A DNA stretch of 64,000 bases from Plantibacter sp050587525 (GCF_050587525.1 NZ_JBOBFT010000003.1:238859-302858), one strand, 5' to 3'; counted from the first letter of the stretch, positions 44,619 to 53,523 are shown. Numbers and translations are program-made. Notes: generated from the sequence alone by a model not told the origin.

Positions 44619-45227
44619 TCAGTCGCCCATCTTCGCGAGTGCCAGGTTGAGGGCCAGCACGTTGACTCTGGGTTCCCTGAGGTAGCCGAGGTCCCTGTCC
44701 TGCATTGTAGACGCGATGAGCTTCTGCACCGTGGAGACGTCGATCCCTCGCGCCTCGGCGATGCGCTTCGCCTGCAGCTGTGCGTACGCGACGCTGATGT
44801 CCGGGTCGAGTCCAGAGCCGGACGCGGTGAGGGCGTCAGCGGGGATCTGGTCGCGGCTCACGCCGTCCTCCTCCATGATCCGCGCAGCTCGGGCGTTCAC
44901 ATCGGTGAGGAGGATGTCGCTGTTCGGGCCGCGGTTGCTGCCGCTCGAGGCTGCGCCGTCGTATCCGTCTCCCGCCGCGGAGGGGCGGGACTGGAACCAC
45001 TGGGGCAGGGTGTTGCCGTCCGCATCGGTGAAGCTCTGCCCGATGAGTGACGAGCCGACCGCCTTCCCGTCCTCCTGGACGATCGATCCGTTGGCCGTCG
45101 CGTTCATCGTGAGCTGCCCGATGCCGGTGATGACGGCCGTGTATCCGACGCCGAGGACGAGGGTGAAGAGGAGCATCGCACGAGCTGCGACGAGGTATTG
45201 GCGGAGGGTTCCGCGCGAGGTGTTCAT
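44619..45227 (-). CDS. kdpC: Potassium-transporting ATPase subunit C
   Basis: 202 residues. One N-terminal membrane helix (about 14-36), then the periplasmic-side domain with GQSFTDADGNTLPQWFQSRPSA and SDILLTDVNARAARIMEEDG; the C-terminal PRVNVLALNLAL is characteristic. It binds nucleotide and couples KdpB to KdpA. It is 83 nt downstream of kdpB and 2 nt before kdpD. Confidence 0.95.
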   Translation of the reverse strand: MNTSRGTLRQYLVAARAMLLFTLVLGVGYTAVITGIGQLTMNATANGSIVQEDGKAVGSSLIGQSFTDADGNTLPQWFQSRPSAAGDGYDGAASSGSNRGPNSDILLTDVNARAARIMEEDGVSRDQIPADALTASGSGLDPDISVAYAQLQAKRIAEARGIDVSTVQKLIASTMQDRDLGYLREPRVNVLALNLALAKMGD

Positions 45228-45310
45228 GGTGGATTCCTGTTCGTGGAGCTGTTCTGGGGGTGTGCTTGCGGGTGCCGATGCCGTGGCGTCCGTGGTTCGC
45301 GATGTCGCGA

Positions 45311-47470
45311 TCAGAAGCCGGGGAGGAGCCCGACGACGAGGTCGATGAGCTTGATCCCGATGAACGGGGCGATGAGGCCCCCGAGCCCGTACACGAGCAG
45401 ATTGCGGCTGAGGAGCGCGGTCGCCGAGGACGCCCGGTAGCTCACGCCGCGGAGTGCGAGCGGGATGAGGATCACGATGATGAGGGCGTTGAAGATCACG
45501 GCCGACAGGATCGCGGAGGACGGCGAGTGCAGCTGCATGATGTTGAGCACTTGCAGTCCGGGGAAGGCGACGGCGAACATCGCGGGGATGATCGCGAAGT
45601 ACTTCGCCACGTCGTTCGCGATCGAGAAGGTCGTGAGCGAGCCGCGCGTGATGAGCAGCTGCTTGCCGATCGTCACGATGTCGATGAGCTTCGTCGGGTC
45701 TGAGTCGAGGTCGACCATGTTGCCGGCCTCTTTCGCGGACGAGGTTCCGGTGTTCATGGCGACGCCGACGTCGGCCTGTGCGAGCGCCGGGGCGTCGTTC
45801 GTGCCGTCACCGGTCATCGCGACGAGGTTGCCGCCCTCCTGCTCCCGACGGATGAGCGCGAGCTTGTCCTCCGGAGTCGCTTCAGCGAGCACGTCGTCCA
45901 CGCCGGCCTCCGCGGCGATCGCCTTCGCGGTCACGGGGTTGTCGCCCGTGATCATGACGGTGCGGATGCCCATGCGGCGGAGGTCGCCGAAGCGTTCGGC
46001 GAGGCCCGTCTTCACGACGTCCTTGAGGAAGACGACGCCGAGGACGCTCGCGTGGCCGGACGCGTCGGCCTCAGCGACGACGAGGGGGGTGCCGCCGGCT
46101 TCGGAGACGCGGGTGATCGCGCGGTCGAGCGCCGATCGGGTGGCCGCTTCGATCGGGTTCTGGGCTTCGACCCAGGCGATGACGGCCGTGCCGGCGCCCT
46201 TCCGGACCTGGTGGCCGTCGGGCAGGTCGATGCCGCTCATGCGGGTCTGCGCCGTGAACGGGACGAGGACGCCCGTCTCGGTGCGGTCCGTGTCGCCGAG
46301 CGTCTCGGCGAGGTCGAGGATCGACCGGCCCTCCGGCGTCGGGTCGCCGAGCGAGGCGAGGACGGCGGCGCGGGTGAGCGCCGTGGGACGGACGCGGGGG
46401 ATCGGGGCGAATTCGACAGCACGGCGGTTGCCGTAGGTGATCGTTCCGGTCTTGTCGAGGAGGAGCGTCGTGACGTCGCCAGCCGCTTCCACGGCCCGTC
46501 CGCTGAGGGCCAGCACGTTGCGCTGCACGAGCCGGTCCATGCCCGCGATGCCGATGGCGGAGAGGAGCGCGCCGATCGTCGTCGGGATGAGGCAGACGAG
46601 GAGGGCGATGAGGACGGTGACGCCCACGACCGAGCCGCCTGCACTCGCGAGCGGGTTGATCGTGAGCGTGACGACCAGGAAGACGATCGAGAGGCTCGCG
46701 AGCAGGATGCTGAGCGCGATCTCGTTCGGCGTCTTCTGGCGCGAGGCGCCCTCGACCAGTCGGATCATCCGGTCGACGAAGGTCTCGCCCGGCCGACTCG
46801 TGATCCGGACCACGATCCGGTCGCTCAGGACGCGGGTGCCGCCCGTGACGGCGCTGCGGTCGCCTCCGGCCTCACGGATGACGGGGGCCGATTCGCCCGT
46901 GATGGCGCTCTCGTCCACCGAGGCGATGCCGTGCACGATGTCGCCGTCGCCGGGGATGAGCTCGCCCGCGGTGACGACGATCGTGTCACCGAGGGTGAGG
47001 TCCGCCGAAGCGACCTGCTCGGTCGGGCTCGTCAGGCCGGCCGGGTCGCGGTCGGCGTCGTACGGGCTGAAGCGCGTGGCCGTCGTGGTCGTGCGGGTAG
47101 CCCGGAGGCTCGCGGCCTGGGCCTTGCCACGACCTTCTGCGACCGACTCCGCGAGGTTCGCGAACAGGACCGTGAGCCACAGCCAGATGGCGATGGACCA
47201 CATGAAGAGGAGCGAGACGCTCGTGTCCGGGTCGGACAGGAACGGGGTGGCGAGCGCGACCACGGTCGTGAGCGCCGCGCCGACCTCGACGATGAACATG
47301 ACGGGGTTCCGCCACATGATGCGGGGGTCGAGTTTCCGGAAGGCGCCCGGGAGCGCCGCGAGGATCTGCGCGACGCTGAGCGTGCGCGGTTTCGGCCGTT
47401 CCTGGTGACCGAGGGCGTCTCCCGACGGCGCTGAGGCCGAGGAGAGGGGTGCGTTGGTGAGCGTGGACAT
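45311..47470 (-). CDS. kdpB: Potassium-transporting P-type ATPase subunit B
   Basis: 719 residues from ATG at 47470. Phosphorylated Asp is D339 in LLLDKTGTITYG; TGES (191-194) is the actuator loop; the hinge MTGDGTNDAPALAQADVGVAM and VDLDSDPTKLIDIV are KdpB-specific. About seven membrane helices, N-terminal 30 residues being hydrophilic. It energises K+ uptake through KdpA. The frame is open far upstream across kdpA, but those residues are a shadow. It lies 2 nt downstream of kdpA. Confidence 0.98.
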   Translation of the reverse strand: MSTLTNAPLSSASAPSGDALGHQERPKPRTLSVAQILAALPGAFRKLDPRIMWRNPVMFIVEVGAALTTVVALATPFLSDPDTSVSLLFMWSIAIWLWLTVLFANLAESVAEGRGKAQAASLRATRTTTTATRFSPYDADRDPAGLTSPTEQVASADLTLGDTIVVTAGELIPGDGDIVHGIASVDESAITGESAPVIREAGGDRSAVTGGTRVLSDRIVVRITSRPGETFVDRMIRLVEGASRQKTPNEIALSILLASLSIVFLVVTLTINPLASAGGSVVGVTVLIALLVCLIPTTIGALLSAIGIAGMDRLVQRNVLALSGRAVEAAGDVTTLLLDKTGTITYGNRRAVEFAPIPRVRPTALTRAAVLASLGDPTPEGRSILDLAETLGDTDRTETGVLVPFTAQTRMSGIDLPDGHQVRKGAGTAVIAWVEAQNPIEAATRSALDRAITRVSEAGGTPLVVAEADASGHASVLGVVFLKDVVKTGLAERFGDLRRMGIRTVMITGDNPVTAKAIAAEAGVDDVLAEATPEDKLALIRREQEGGNLVAMTGDGTNDAPALAQADVGVAMNTGTSSAKEAGNMVDLDSDPTKLIDIVTIGKQLLITRGSLTTFSIANDVAKYFAIIPAMFAVAFPGLQVLNIMQLHSPSSAILSAVIFNALIIVILIPLALRGVSYRASSATALLSRNLLVYGLGGLIAPFIGIKLIDLVVGLLPGF

Positions 47471-47472
47471 GA

Positions 47473-49149
47473 TCAGAGGAGTCCTTCTGCGAGCGGACCG
47501 ACCGCGAGGGCCGGGAAGTACGTGAGAGCCGACACGATGACGACGGTGCCGACGAGGAGGCCGACGAACTGCGGCCGGTGGGTGGGGAGCGTTCCGGCGG
47601 TCTGCGGTACGCGCTCCTGCTTCGCGAGGGAGCCGGCGAGCATGATCACGAACACGATCGGCAGGAAGCGTCCGAGGAGCATCGCCACGCCGAGCGCCGT
47701 GTTGAACCACGGCGTGTTCGCGGTGAGACCGGCGAACGCGGAGCCGTTGTTGTTCGCCGCAGAGGTGAAGGCGTACAGCACCTCGCTGAATCCGTGCACA
47801 CCGGTGTTCCAGAGCGACGTCCCCTCGACATTGCCGCGGATCGCCGGAATCGCGAAGCTCAGGGCCGTGCCGATGAGGACGAGCGTCGGCGTCGTGAGGA
47901 TGTAGAGGCTCGCGAGCTTCATCTCCTTGGCGCCGAGCTTCTTGCCGAGGTACTCGGGTGTGCGGCCGACCATCAGACCTGCGAGGAACACGGCGATGAT
48001 CGCGATCACGAGCATGCCGTAGAGGCCTGAGCCGACGCCGCCGGGGGCGAGTTCCCCGAGCATCATGTTGATCATCGCCATCGCCCCGCCGAGCGGAGTG
48101 TAGCTGTCCGGTGTGGAGTTCACGGCGCCCGTCGAGGTGAGGGTCGACGTCGAGTCGAAGAGCGTCGAGCCGATGATGCCGAAGCGCGTCTCCTTGCCCT
48201 CCATCGCACCGCCGGCCGCAGCCGTCGCCGTGCCGCCGCCCGCGAGTTCGAACGCGGTCATGGCGGACACCGACACGAGGAAGAGCGTCGTCATGGCCGC
48301 GAGGATCGCGTTGCCCTGTCGACGGTCGCCCACGAGGCGGCCGAAGGTCCGTGGGAGCGAGAACGGGATGATGAGCATGAGCACGACTTCGAAGACGTTC
48401 GTCCAGGGGGACGGGTTCTCGAAGGGGTGCGCGGAGTTGCCGTTGAAGAAGCCGCCGCCGTTCGTGCCGAGGAGCTTGATGGCCTCCTGCGAGGCGACCG
48501 GGCCGCCCGGAATGGACTGCGTTCCGCCCACGAGCGTCTGGACGCTCGTCGGGTCGGTGAAGTTCTGGATGACGCCGCCCGCGATGAGGACGATCGCCGC
48601 GATCACGGAGAACGGCAGCAGGATGCGCACCGTGCCCCGGACGAGGTCGACCCAGAAGTTGCCGATCGTGTCCGAGTGACGGAGTGCGAACCCGCGGACG
48701 AGCGCGACCGCAACGGCGATGCCGACCGCGGCGGAGACGAAGTTCTGCACGGCGAGGGCCGCGAGCTGCACGGTGTAGCCGAGGGTCGCCTCCGGCGAGT
48801 ACGACTGCCAGTTCGTGTTCGTCACGAAGGAGATCGCGGTGTTGAACGAGAGCGACTCGGGGACGGACGGCAGGCCGAGGGCGTAGGGCAGGATCGGCTG
48901 GATCCGCTGCAGCAGGTACACGAACAGGACGCCGACGAGCGAGAACGCGAGGATGCCGCGCAGGTACATGCGCGGGCTCTGCGATGACGCGGAGTCGACG
49001 CCTGTGAAGCGGTAGATCCACCGTTCGACGCGGAGGTCCTTCGTGGACGAGTAGGTGTGGGCCATGTAGTCGCCGACGGGCTTGTGGGCGACGGCGAGGA
49101 TCAGCGCGACGGTCGCGAGCTGGAGGACGAGGAGCAGGAACGGAGGCAT
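47473..49149 (-). CDS. kdpA: Potassium-transporting ATPase subunit A
   Basis: 558 residues. Ten membrane helices and four K+-selectivity loops: FVTNTNWQSYSPE, LLGTNGGGFFNGNSAHPFENP, LGGAMAMINMMLGELAPGGVGSGLYGML and TSAANNNGSAFAG. It takes up K+ and works with KdpB, KdpC and KdpF. The ATG is one base from the kdpF stop. Full length, nothing missing. Confidence 0.98.
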   Translation of the reverse strand: MPPFLLLVLQLATVALILAVAHKPVGDYMAHTYSSTKDLRVERWIYRFTGVDSASSQSPRMYLRGILAFSLVGVLFVYLLQRIQPILPYALGLPSVPESLSFNTAISFVTNTNWQSYSPEATLGYTVQLAALAVQNFVSAAVGIAVAVALVRGFALRHSDTIGNFWVDLVRGTVRILLPFSVIAAIVLIAGGVIQNFTDPTSVQTLVGGTQSIPGGPVASQEAIKLLGTNGGGFFNGNSAHPFENPSPWTNVFEVVLMLIIPFSLPRTFGRLVGDRRQGNAILAAMTTLFLVSVSAMTAFELAGGGTATAAAGGAMEGKETRFGIIGSTLFDSTSTLTSTGAVNSTPDSYTPLGGAMAMINMMLGELAPGGVGSGLYGMLVIAIIAVFLAGLMVGRTPEYLGKKLGAKEMKLASLYILTTPTLVLIGTALSFAIPAIRGNVEGTSLWNTGVHGFSEVLYAFTSAANNNGSAFAGLTANTPWFNTALGVAMLLGRFLPIVFVIMLAGSLAKQERVPQTAGTLPTHRPQFVGLLVGTVVIVSALTYFPALAVGPLAEGLL

Positions 49150-49150
49150 G

Positions 49151-49240
49151 TCAGAATCGCTCCGGTTTCACGAGGGCGACGACGAGGTAGCCGATGGCCG
49201 CGATGGCGAGCACAACGCTCGCGATGCCGATGACGATCAC
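49151..49240 (-). CDS. kdpF: Potassium-transporting ATPase small subunit F
   Basis: 29 residues, too short for automatic calling: a single membrane helix ending in YLVVALVKPERF, the family's diagnostic C-terminus. GTG start at 49240 overlaps the stop of the upstream 27-aa ORF (GTGA). It stabilises the KdpABC complex. Confidence 0.95.
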   Translation of the reverse strand: MIVIGIASVVLAIAAIGYLVVALVKPERF

Positions 49241-49320
49241 AGCCGCTCCACCGCCCAGGCCACGAGGGCGACGATGGCGAAGAGGGCGATGGCGCCCCCG
49301 ATGAACACGATGTCGAGCAA
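49237..49320 (-). CDS. 27-residue hydrophobic ORF upstream of kdpF
   Basis: TTG start at 49320 with GGAG about 8 nt upstream; stop at 49237 overlapping the kdpF GTG. The peptide LLDIVFIGGAIALFAIVALVAWAVERL is a single helix ending in ERL, like KdpF. Short peptides of this kind precede kdpF in several actinobacteria, from memory. Function unknown: it may be a coupling peptide, a KdpF-like subunit or a leader. Confidence 0.6.
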   Translation of the reverse strand: MLDIVFIGGAIALFAIVALVAWAVERL

Positions 49321-49419
49321 CTGACACACTCCAACCGGGTCGATCCGCACGGGATGCGGATGGGTGGCGTTCGCCACCGGTGGAGAGTCAACGCCCGTCG
49401 GTGCCGACGGTGTCCGATC

Positions 49420-49480
49420 CTCACGGTTTCCTCACGCCCTCTGGGCGGACCCTCACGGAGTGCTCACGGCTGACTCACGG
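49420..49480. promoter_or_regulatory. Array of CTCACGG direct repeats on an 11-bp period upstream of kdp
   Basis: CTCACGG or CTCACGC starts at 49420, 49431, 49452, 49463 and 49474, that is spacings of 11, 21, 11 and 11 bp. On the kdp-coding strand the unit is CCGTGAG. The array is 100-160 nt before the first kdp ORF. OmpR/PhoB-type regulators bind tandem half-sites with an 11-bp period, so this is the likely KdpE (or a PhoP-like) operator. The CCACCGGTGG palindrome lies closer to kdp, at about 49374. Confidence 0.65.
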
Positions 49481-49512
49481 CGCATCCCTGGGAACCGCGT
49501 CCCTGGAACGAC

Positions 49513-49548
49513 GGAACCGGCGCACCCCTGCTGGGCTGCGCCGGTTCC
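49513..49548. terminator. Hairpin terminator of ppgK
   Basis: Perfect 12-bp arms GGAACCGGCGCA/TGCGCCGGTTCC, 31 nt past the ppgK stop on the minus strand. Confidence 0.75.
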
Positions 49549-49579
49549 GGCATTCGATGTGTGGAGCGCTTCGCGTGCG

Positions 49580-50389
49580 TCAGCCCGCGTGGACCGCTTC
49601 CGCCGAGGCGCCCTCGCGGCCGGGACGACCGGCTCGCGCTGCGAGTGCTGCGGCGCCGAGGATGCCCGCGTAGTTGCGGTGCACCGCGGGGATGATGGGT
49701 GTCTTGAGTTTCAGCAGGGGGATGAACTCGTCCGCGTGCTTGGAGACGCCGCCGCCGACGACGAAGAGGTCGGGGGAGAGCAGGAACTCGAGGCGCTCGT
49801 AGTACTTCTGCAGGCGCTTGGCCCACTTGTCCCAGCTGAGGTCGTCGCGTTCCTTGGCGGCGTACGAGGCGCGGGTCTCGGCGTCGTGGCCGTCGATCTC
49901 CAGGTGGCCGAGCTCGGCGTTGGGGATGAGGGTGTGGTCGTAGATGAGGGCGGTGCCGATGCCCGTGCCGAGCGTCGTGAGCAGCGTCAGGCCCTTGCGG
50001 TCCTTGGCCGCACCGAACTCGGTCTCCGCGTATCCCGCGGCGTCGGCGTCGTTCACGAACTGGATGTCGCGGCCGAGGCCCTTCTCGAACAGCTTCTCGG
50101 CTTCGAGGCCGATCCACTTGTCGGAGACGTTCGCGGCCGACATCGTCATGCCGTTCTTCACGATGGCGGGGAAGCACACGCCGAGGGGGAGCGAGTCGCC
50201 CGCGGGCGAGAGCGAGTCGAGGACCTGCTTGACGGTCTGGACGATGTCCTTCGGCTCGCCGCCCTTCGGTGTGGGCAGTTTGACCCGTTCGCTCAGCAAC
50301 TCTCCCGTGGAGAGGTCGACGACCGCCCCTTTGATACCGGTCCCCCCGATATCGATGCCGACGGCGGACTGGGGAGCGTTGTTCGTCAT
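49580..50389 (-). CDS. ppgK: Polyphosphate glucokinase (ROK family)
   Basis: 269 residues. AVGIDIGGTGIKGAVVDLSTGELL is the phosphate-binding loop, NDADAAGYAETEFGAA holds the catalytic Asp, and LTTLGTGIGTALI and AELGHLEIDG complete the ROK/PpgK signature. It phosphorylates glucose with polyphosphate or ATP; strict polyphosphate use is common in actinobacteria. The C-terminal 15 residues are Gly/Ala-rich. TAGGCT lies 6 nt before the ATG, overlapping the stop codon of map. Confidence 0.95.
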   Translation of the reverse strand: MTNNAPQSAVGIDIGGTGIKGAVVDLSTGELLSERVKLPTPKGGEPKDIVQTVKQVLDSLSPAGDSLPLGVCFPAIVKNGMTMSAANVSDKWIGLEAEKLFEKGLGRDIQFVNDADAAGYAETEFGAAKDRKGLTLLTTLGTGIGTALIYDHTLIPNAELGHLEIDGHDAETRASYAAKERDDLSWDKWAKRLQKYYERLEFLLSPDLFVVGGGVSKHADEFIPLLKLKTPIIPAVHRNYAGILGAAALAARAGRPGREGASAEAVHAG

Positions 50390-50395
50390 GCCCCC

Positions 50396-50401
50396 AGCCT
50401 A
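50396..50401 (-). promoter_or_regulatory. -10 element of ppgK inside the end of map
   Basis: TAGGCT on the minus strand, 6 nt before the ppgK ATG. Its TAG is the map stop codon. Confidence 0.45.
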
Positions 50402-51274
50402 TTCCGAACTGGGCAGTGTGAGGATCTCCGCGCCGCGTTCCGTGACGACGAGCGTGTGCTCGAACTGCGAGGTGAGGCTGCGATCCTTCGTGGTGACGGT
50501 CCAGCCGTCCTCCCACTGGTCCCAGTCCGCGGTGCCGAGGGTGAGCATCGGTTCGATCGTGAAGACCATGCCGGGTTCGATGACGGTGTCGAACTGGGGA
50601 GCCGAGTCGTAGTGGGGGATGATGAGCCCGGAGTGGAAGGCCTTGCCGACGCCGTGGCCGGTGAAGTCGCGGACGACGCCGTAGCCGAAGCGCTTGGCGT
50701 AGGACTCGATGGCCCGTCCGATGACGTTGACCTCTCGCCCAGGTGCGACCGCCTTGATGCCGCGCGCGAGCGCCTCGCGCGTGCGGTCGACGAGGAGCGA
50801 TGCCTCCTCGCTCACGTCGCCGACGAGGAAGGTCTTGTTGCTGTCACCGTGCACGCCGTTCCGGAACGCCGTGATGTCGATGTTGACGATGTCGCCGTCG
50901 CGGAGGACGGTGTCGTCGGGGATGCCGTGGCAGATGACCTCGTTGACGGAGCTGCAGATCGACTTGGGAAAGCCCCGGTAGCCGAGGGTGGACGGGTAGG
51001 CGCCGTGGGCGACGACGTAGTCGTGGCCGATCGCGTCGAGTTCGTCGGTCGTGATCCCGGGGCGGACGGCGGCGCCGACGGCCATGATCGCGTCGGCGGC
51101 GATGCGGCCGGCCTCACGGATGAGTTCGACTTCCTCCGGCGTGTAGACGTCTCCGCCGGTGTACGGCGACGGCGCCGCACGACCGACGTACTCCGGTCGG
51201 GCGATCTCCGTCGGGACGGTGCGTTGGCGGCCGATGCGGCCGGCGATCAGGTGACCGGAACTGTCGTAAGGCAT
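50399..51274 (-). CDS. map: Methionine aminopeptidase, type I
   Basis: 291 residues. The five metal ligands lie in GDIVNIDITAFRNGVHGDSNKTF (two Asp), TGHGVGKAFHSGLIIPHYD (His), FTIEPML (Glu) and TSQFEHTLVVTE (Glu). It removes initiator Met from nascent proteins. The N-terminal 45-residue extension with AAPSPYTGGDVYTPEEVELI is usual for actinobacterial type 1 enzymes. TAGGCT stands 7 nt before the ATG, so the message is probably leaderless. It is divergent from the small SPOR-like gene. Confidence 0.97.
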   Translation of the reverse strand: MPYDSSGHLIAGRIGRQRTVPTEIARPEYVGRAAPSPYTGGDVYTPEEVELIREAGRIAADAIMAVGAAVRPGITTDELDAIGHDYVVAHGAYPSTLGYRGFPKSICSSVNEVICHGIPDDTVLRDGDIVNIDITAFRNGVHGDSNKTFLVGDVSEEASLLVDRTREALARGIKAVAPGREVNVIGRAIESYAKRFGYGVVRDFTGHGVGKAFHSGLIIPHYDSAPQFDTVIEPGMVFTIEPMLTLGTADWDQWEDGWTVTTKDRSLTSQFEHTLVVTERGAEILTLPSSE

Positions 51275-51281
51275 AGGATCA

Positions 51282-51287
51282 AGCCTA
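51282..51287 (-). promoter_or_regulatory. -10 element of map (leaderless start)
   Basis: TAGGCT on the minus strand, 7 nt before the ATG at 51274. Confidence 0.45.
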
Positions 51288-51308
51288 ACCGAGCAGGGGA
51301 GTCAGACC

Positions 51309-51494
51309 GTGGCCAAGGAACCGTCAGAGCAGTACTGGTACAACGTCAAGACGGGGGCGGTCGAGTTCGGCTACGCATCGCCGTCGGTGGATCGCGTCGG
51401 ACCGTTCGAGACGCAGGAGGCTGCTGCGCACGCCCTCGAGAAGCTGCGCGAGAACAGCGCGAAGTGGGCCGAAGAGGACGCTCGCGAGGACTGA
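51309..51494 (+). CDS. Small SPOR-like protein
   Basis: 61 residues from GTG at 51309: YWYNVKTGAVEFGYASPSVDRVGPFETQEAAAHALEKLRENSAKWAEED. The strand-helix pattern with GPFETQEAA resembles a short SPOR-type domain, and the same small protein is found beside map in other Microbacteriaceae. No signal peptide, so a peptidoglycan role is uncertain. Function unknown. Confidence 0.82.
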   Translation: MAKEPSEQYWYNVKTGAVEFGYASPSVDRVGPFETQEAAAHALEKLRENSAKWAEEDARED

Positions 51495-51612
51495 TCGTCC
51501 CGTCGGACGCAGCGCGCAGATCCAACACGTGTGGGTCGCCCCTCTTCCGCGGGGCGTCTCGCGCAGTGGATGATGGTCCACACACGATGGCGTTGAATCG
51601 GGGGAGTCGGCG

Positions 51613-53523
51613 ATGCGGTTGGATGGATTCGAGTCGTCCGGGGGGACCTCTGAACGTAAGCGCGCGTCCCGGCGCTTCGTCGGTGCACTCGTCACCGCTC
51701 TCGTGGGCGGCCTCGCCCTCGCGTCCATCGGGCTGAGCGCTTCGTCGGAGCCGGTGCACGCCTCCGTCGCTGCGGCCGCGTGTGTGCAGGACGTCGCGCC
51801 GGGCACGACGTGCGGTGAGCTGACCGTGCCGGAGACTCGTGGTGTCGACGGATCCAAACCGATACGGGTGCCGTACCTCGTGGTGCCCGCAGGAGCTGGT
51901 TCGTCGGAGCCGCCGCTCGTCGTCCTCACCGATGACGTCCCCTTCGCCTCGATCGACGTCAGGCGGATGACGGAGACGTTGCAACTGTCCGCCGATCGCG
52001 ACGTCGTGTTCGTCGAACGGCGCGGCGGAGCATCGGCAAAACCGTCCTTGCGTTGCCCTGCAGCCGTCGACGCGCTCGAAGGACTGCTCGCGAAGCCGAA
52101 GCCGCGCGAAACCGCTTCGACCGGGATGCGGGATGCGGTCGGTTCGTGTGTGAAGGAATGGCGGGAGGCCGGTGTCGATCCGGCCGCGTTCGGTGTCGAG
52201 CAGTCCGCGCACGACCTCGTCGATCTCCGACATGAGCTCGGGTACTCCTCCTGGTTCCTCGCAGCGTCCGGCGTCTCGGCGCCCGTGGCCGCGCGTGCCG
52301 CCGCCATCGACGAGTCCGGCGTCGTCGGGGTCGTCCTCGACAGCCCAGCCTTCGACGCTCGACTGACGGCCGGCTTCGCCGCGACGGCCGATCGCCTCGA
52401 CCGACTCGACACCCGAGCGGGAGACCGCGTCGGCGAGGCCGGGGCGGGGTCGGCGGACCACCTCGAGTCCTCGATGAAGGCGCTCACGCGTGACCCGCAC
52501 CGCGTCCCGGGGTGGCGGCCGATCGTGCTCGACGGGGACACGCTCGAACTCGTGGTCGACGCCGCGCTCGACGACCCCGCCCGACAGGCGGCCCTCCCGC
52601 TCGGCCTGTCCGCGCTCGCGGGCGGCGATCCCCGCGCGCTCGACGCCATCGTGCAGCCGACCGTCACCGAGCTCCTGCAGACGGATCTCGTGGCGCACTG
52701 GTTGGCGTCCTGCAGTGCGCCCTTCACGGTTCCACCGCCGGACGAAGCGCGGCCCGGCCTCCTCGACGACTTCGCGAGCGCGACGTGCGAGGCGGCGGGC
52801 GTCGCCCAGTCCGCACAACCGGACCCGGCGGCGATCCACTTCACCCAGCGAGCCCTGGTCGTGAGCGCGCCGGAGGGGGCCGCGGGAGCCTCGCAGACGA
52901 TCTCCGAGACGCTGCCGGGCTCGACCGTCGTCGAGTTCGCCGGCGCCGGCGCCCCGATCATCGACCGGAGTGCGTGCGCCGTCGTCGTCCTCCGCGCATG
53001 GCTCGCGGACCCCGAGGGGTACCGGGCAGGACTGTGTGCCGCGGACGATGCGGCCGTTCCGGTCGTGAGCGCCAGCGCGGCGGCGCCCGTCCCGATGCTC
53101 GCTTCCGCGCTCGGCGACGGCGTCGGCCGGACCGCGCTCATCTTCCTCGTGCCGATCCTCTACGGTGTGGTCAGCATCGTCTGGGCGATCGCCTGGCTGC
53201 TCCCGACGGTCGCCGCGGCCCTGCGGGGCAGCCCCGTCCAAGATCGGCTTGCGACGGGGATCGCCCCGATCTTCGGATCGATCTGGTTCATCGCGACGAG
53301 CTGGACCCTCCTCGCGGGCTGGGCCGCGTCTCCCGCGACGATGCTCCTGGGAGTCCCCGCCGCCGTTCCGTGGTTGTCCGTCCTGCTCGTCGTGAGCCTG
53401 GCCGGTCTTTCGCCCGTGTGGCAGCGCGCCGGACGAGGACGACGACTCTCCGTCGTGGCCGCGTCGGCGCTCGGCGCGGCGACCGCGGTCTGGACCGCGG
53501 CATTCGTCTTCGGGTGGGCGTGA
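51613..53523 (+). CDS. Membrane-anchored alpha/beta hydrolase-like protein
   Basis: 636 residues. Signal-like helix at 24-42, then a TAP-type alpha/beta hydrolase: PYLVVPAG, FVERRGGASAKPSLRCPAAV, DLVDLRHELGYSSWFLAASGVSAPVAARAAA. The nucleophile elbow reads GVSAP instead of GxSxG, so catalysis is doubtful. Four hydrophobic segments close the protein (about 500-636: LIFLVPILYGVVSIVWAIAWLL and three more). This mix of a secreted hydrolase domain and C-terminal membrane helices is unusual. Sits alone between SPOR-like and glnA2. Confidence 0.78.
   Translation: MRLDGFESSGGTSERKRASRRFVGALVTALVGGLALASIGLSASSEPVHASVAAAACVQDVAPGTTCGELTVPETRGVDGSKPIRVPYLVVPAGAGSSEPPLVVLTDDVPFASIDVRRMTETLQLSADRDVVFVERRGGASAKPSLRCPAAVDALEGLLAKPKPRETASTGMRDAVGSCVKEWREAGVDPAAFGVEQSAHDLVDLRHELGYSSWFLAASGVSAPVAARAAAIDESGVVGVVLDSPAFDARLTAGFAATADRLDRLDTRAGDRVGEAGAGSADHLESSMKALTRDPHRVPGWRPIVLDGDTLELVVDAALDDPARQAALPLGLSALAGGDPRALDAIVQPTVTELLQTDLVAHWLASCSAPFTVPPPDEARPGLLDDFASATCEAAGVAQSAQPDPAAIHFTQRALVVSAPEGAAGASQTISETLPGSTVVEFAGAGAPIIDRSACAVVVLRAWLADPEGYRAGLCAADDAAVPVVSASAAAPVPMLASALGDGVGRTALIFLVPILYGVVSIVWAIAWLLPTVAAALRGSPVQDRLATGIAPIFGSIWFIATSWTLLAGWAASPATMLLGVPAAVPWLSVLLVVSLAGLSPVWQRAGRGRRLSVVAASALGAATAVWTAAFVFGWA

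Noticed and set aside
47471..49021. N-terminal extension of kdpB into the kdpA region
   Set aside because: The frame of kdpB is open across kdpA, but the translated extension is Arg/His-rich nonsense; kdpB starts at ATG 47470.
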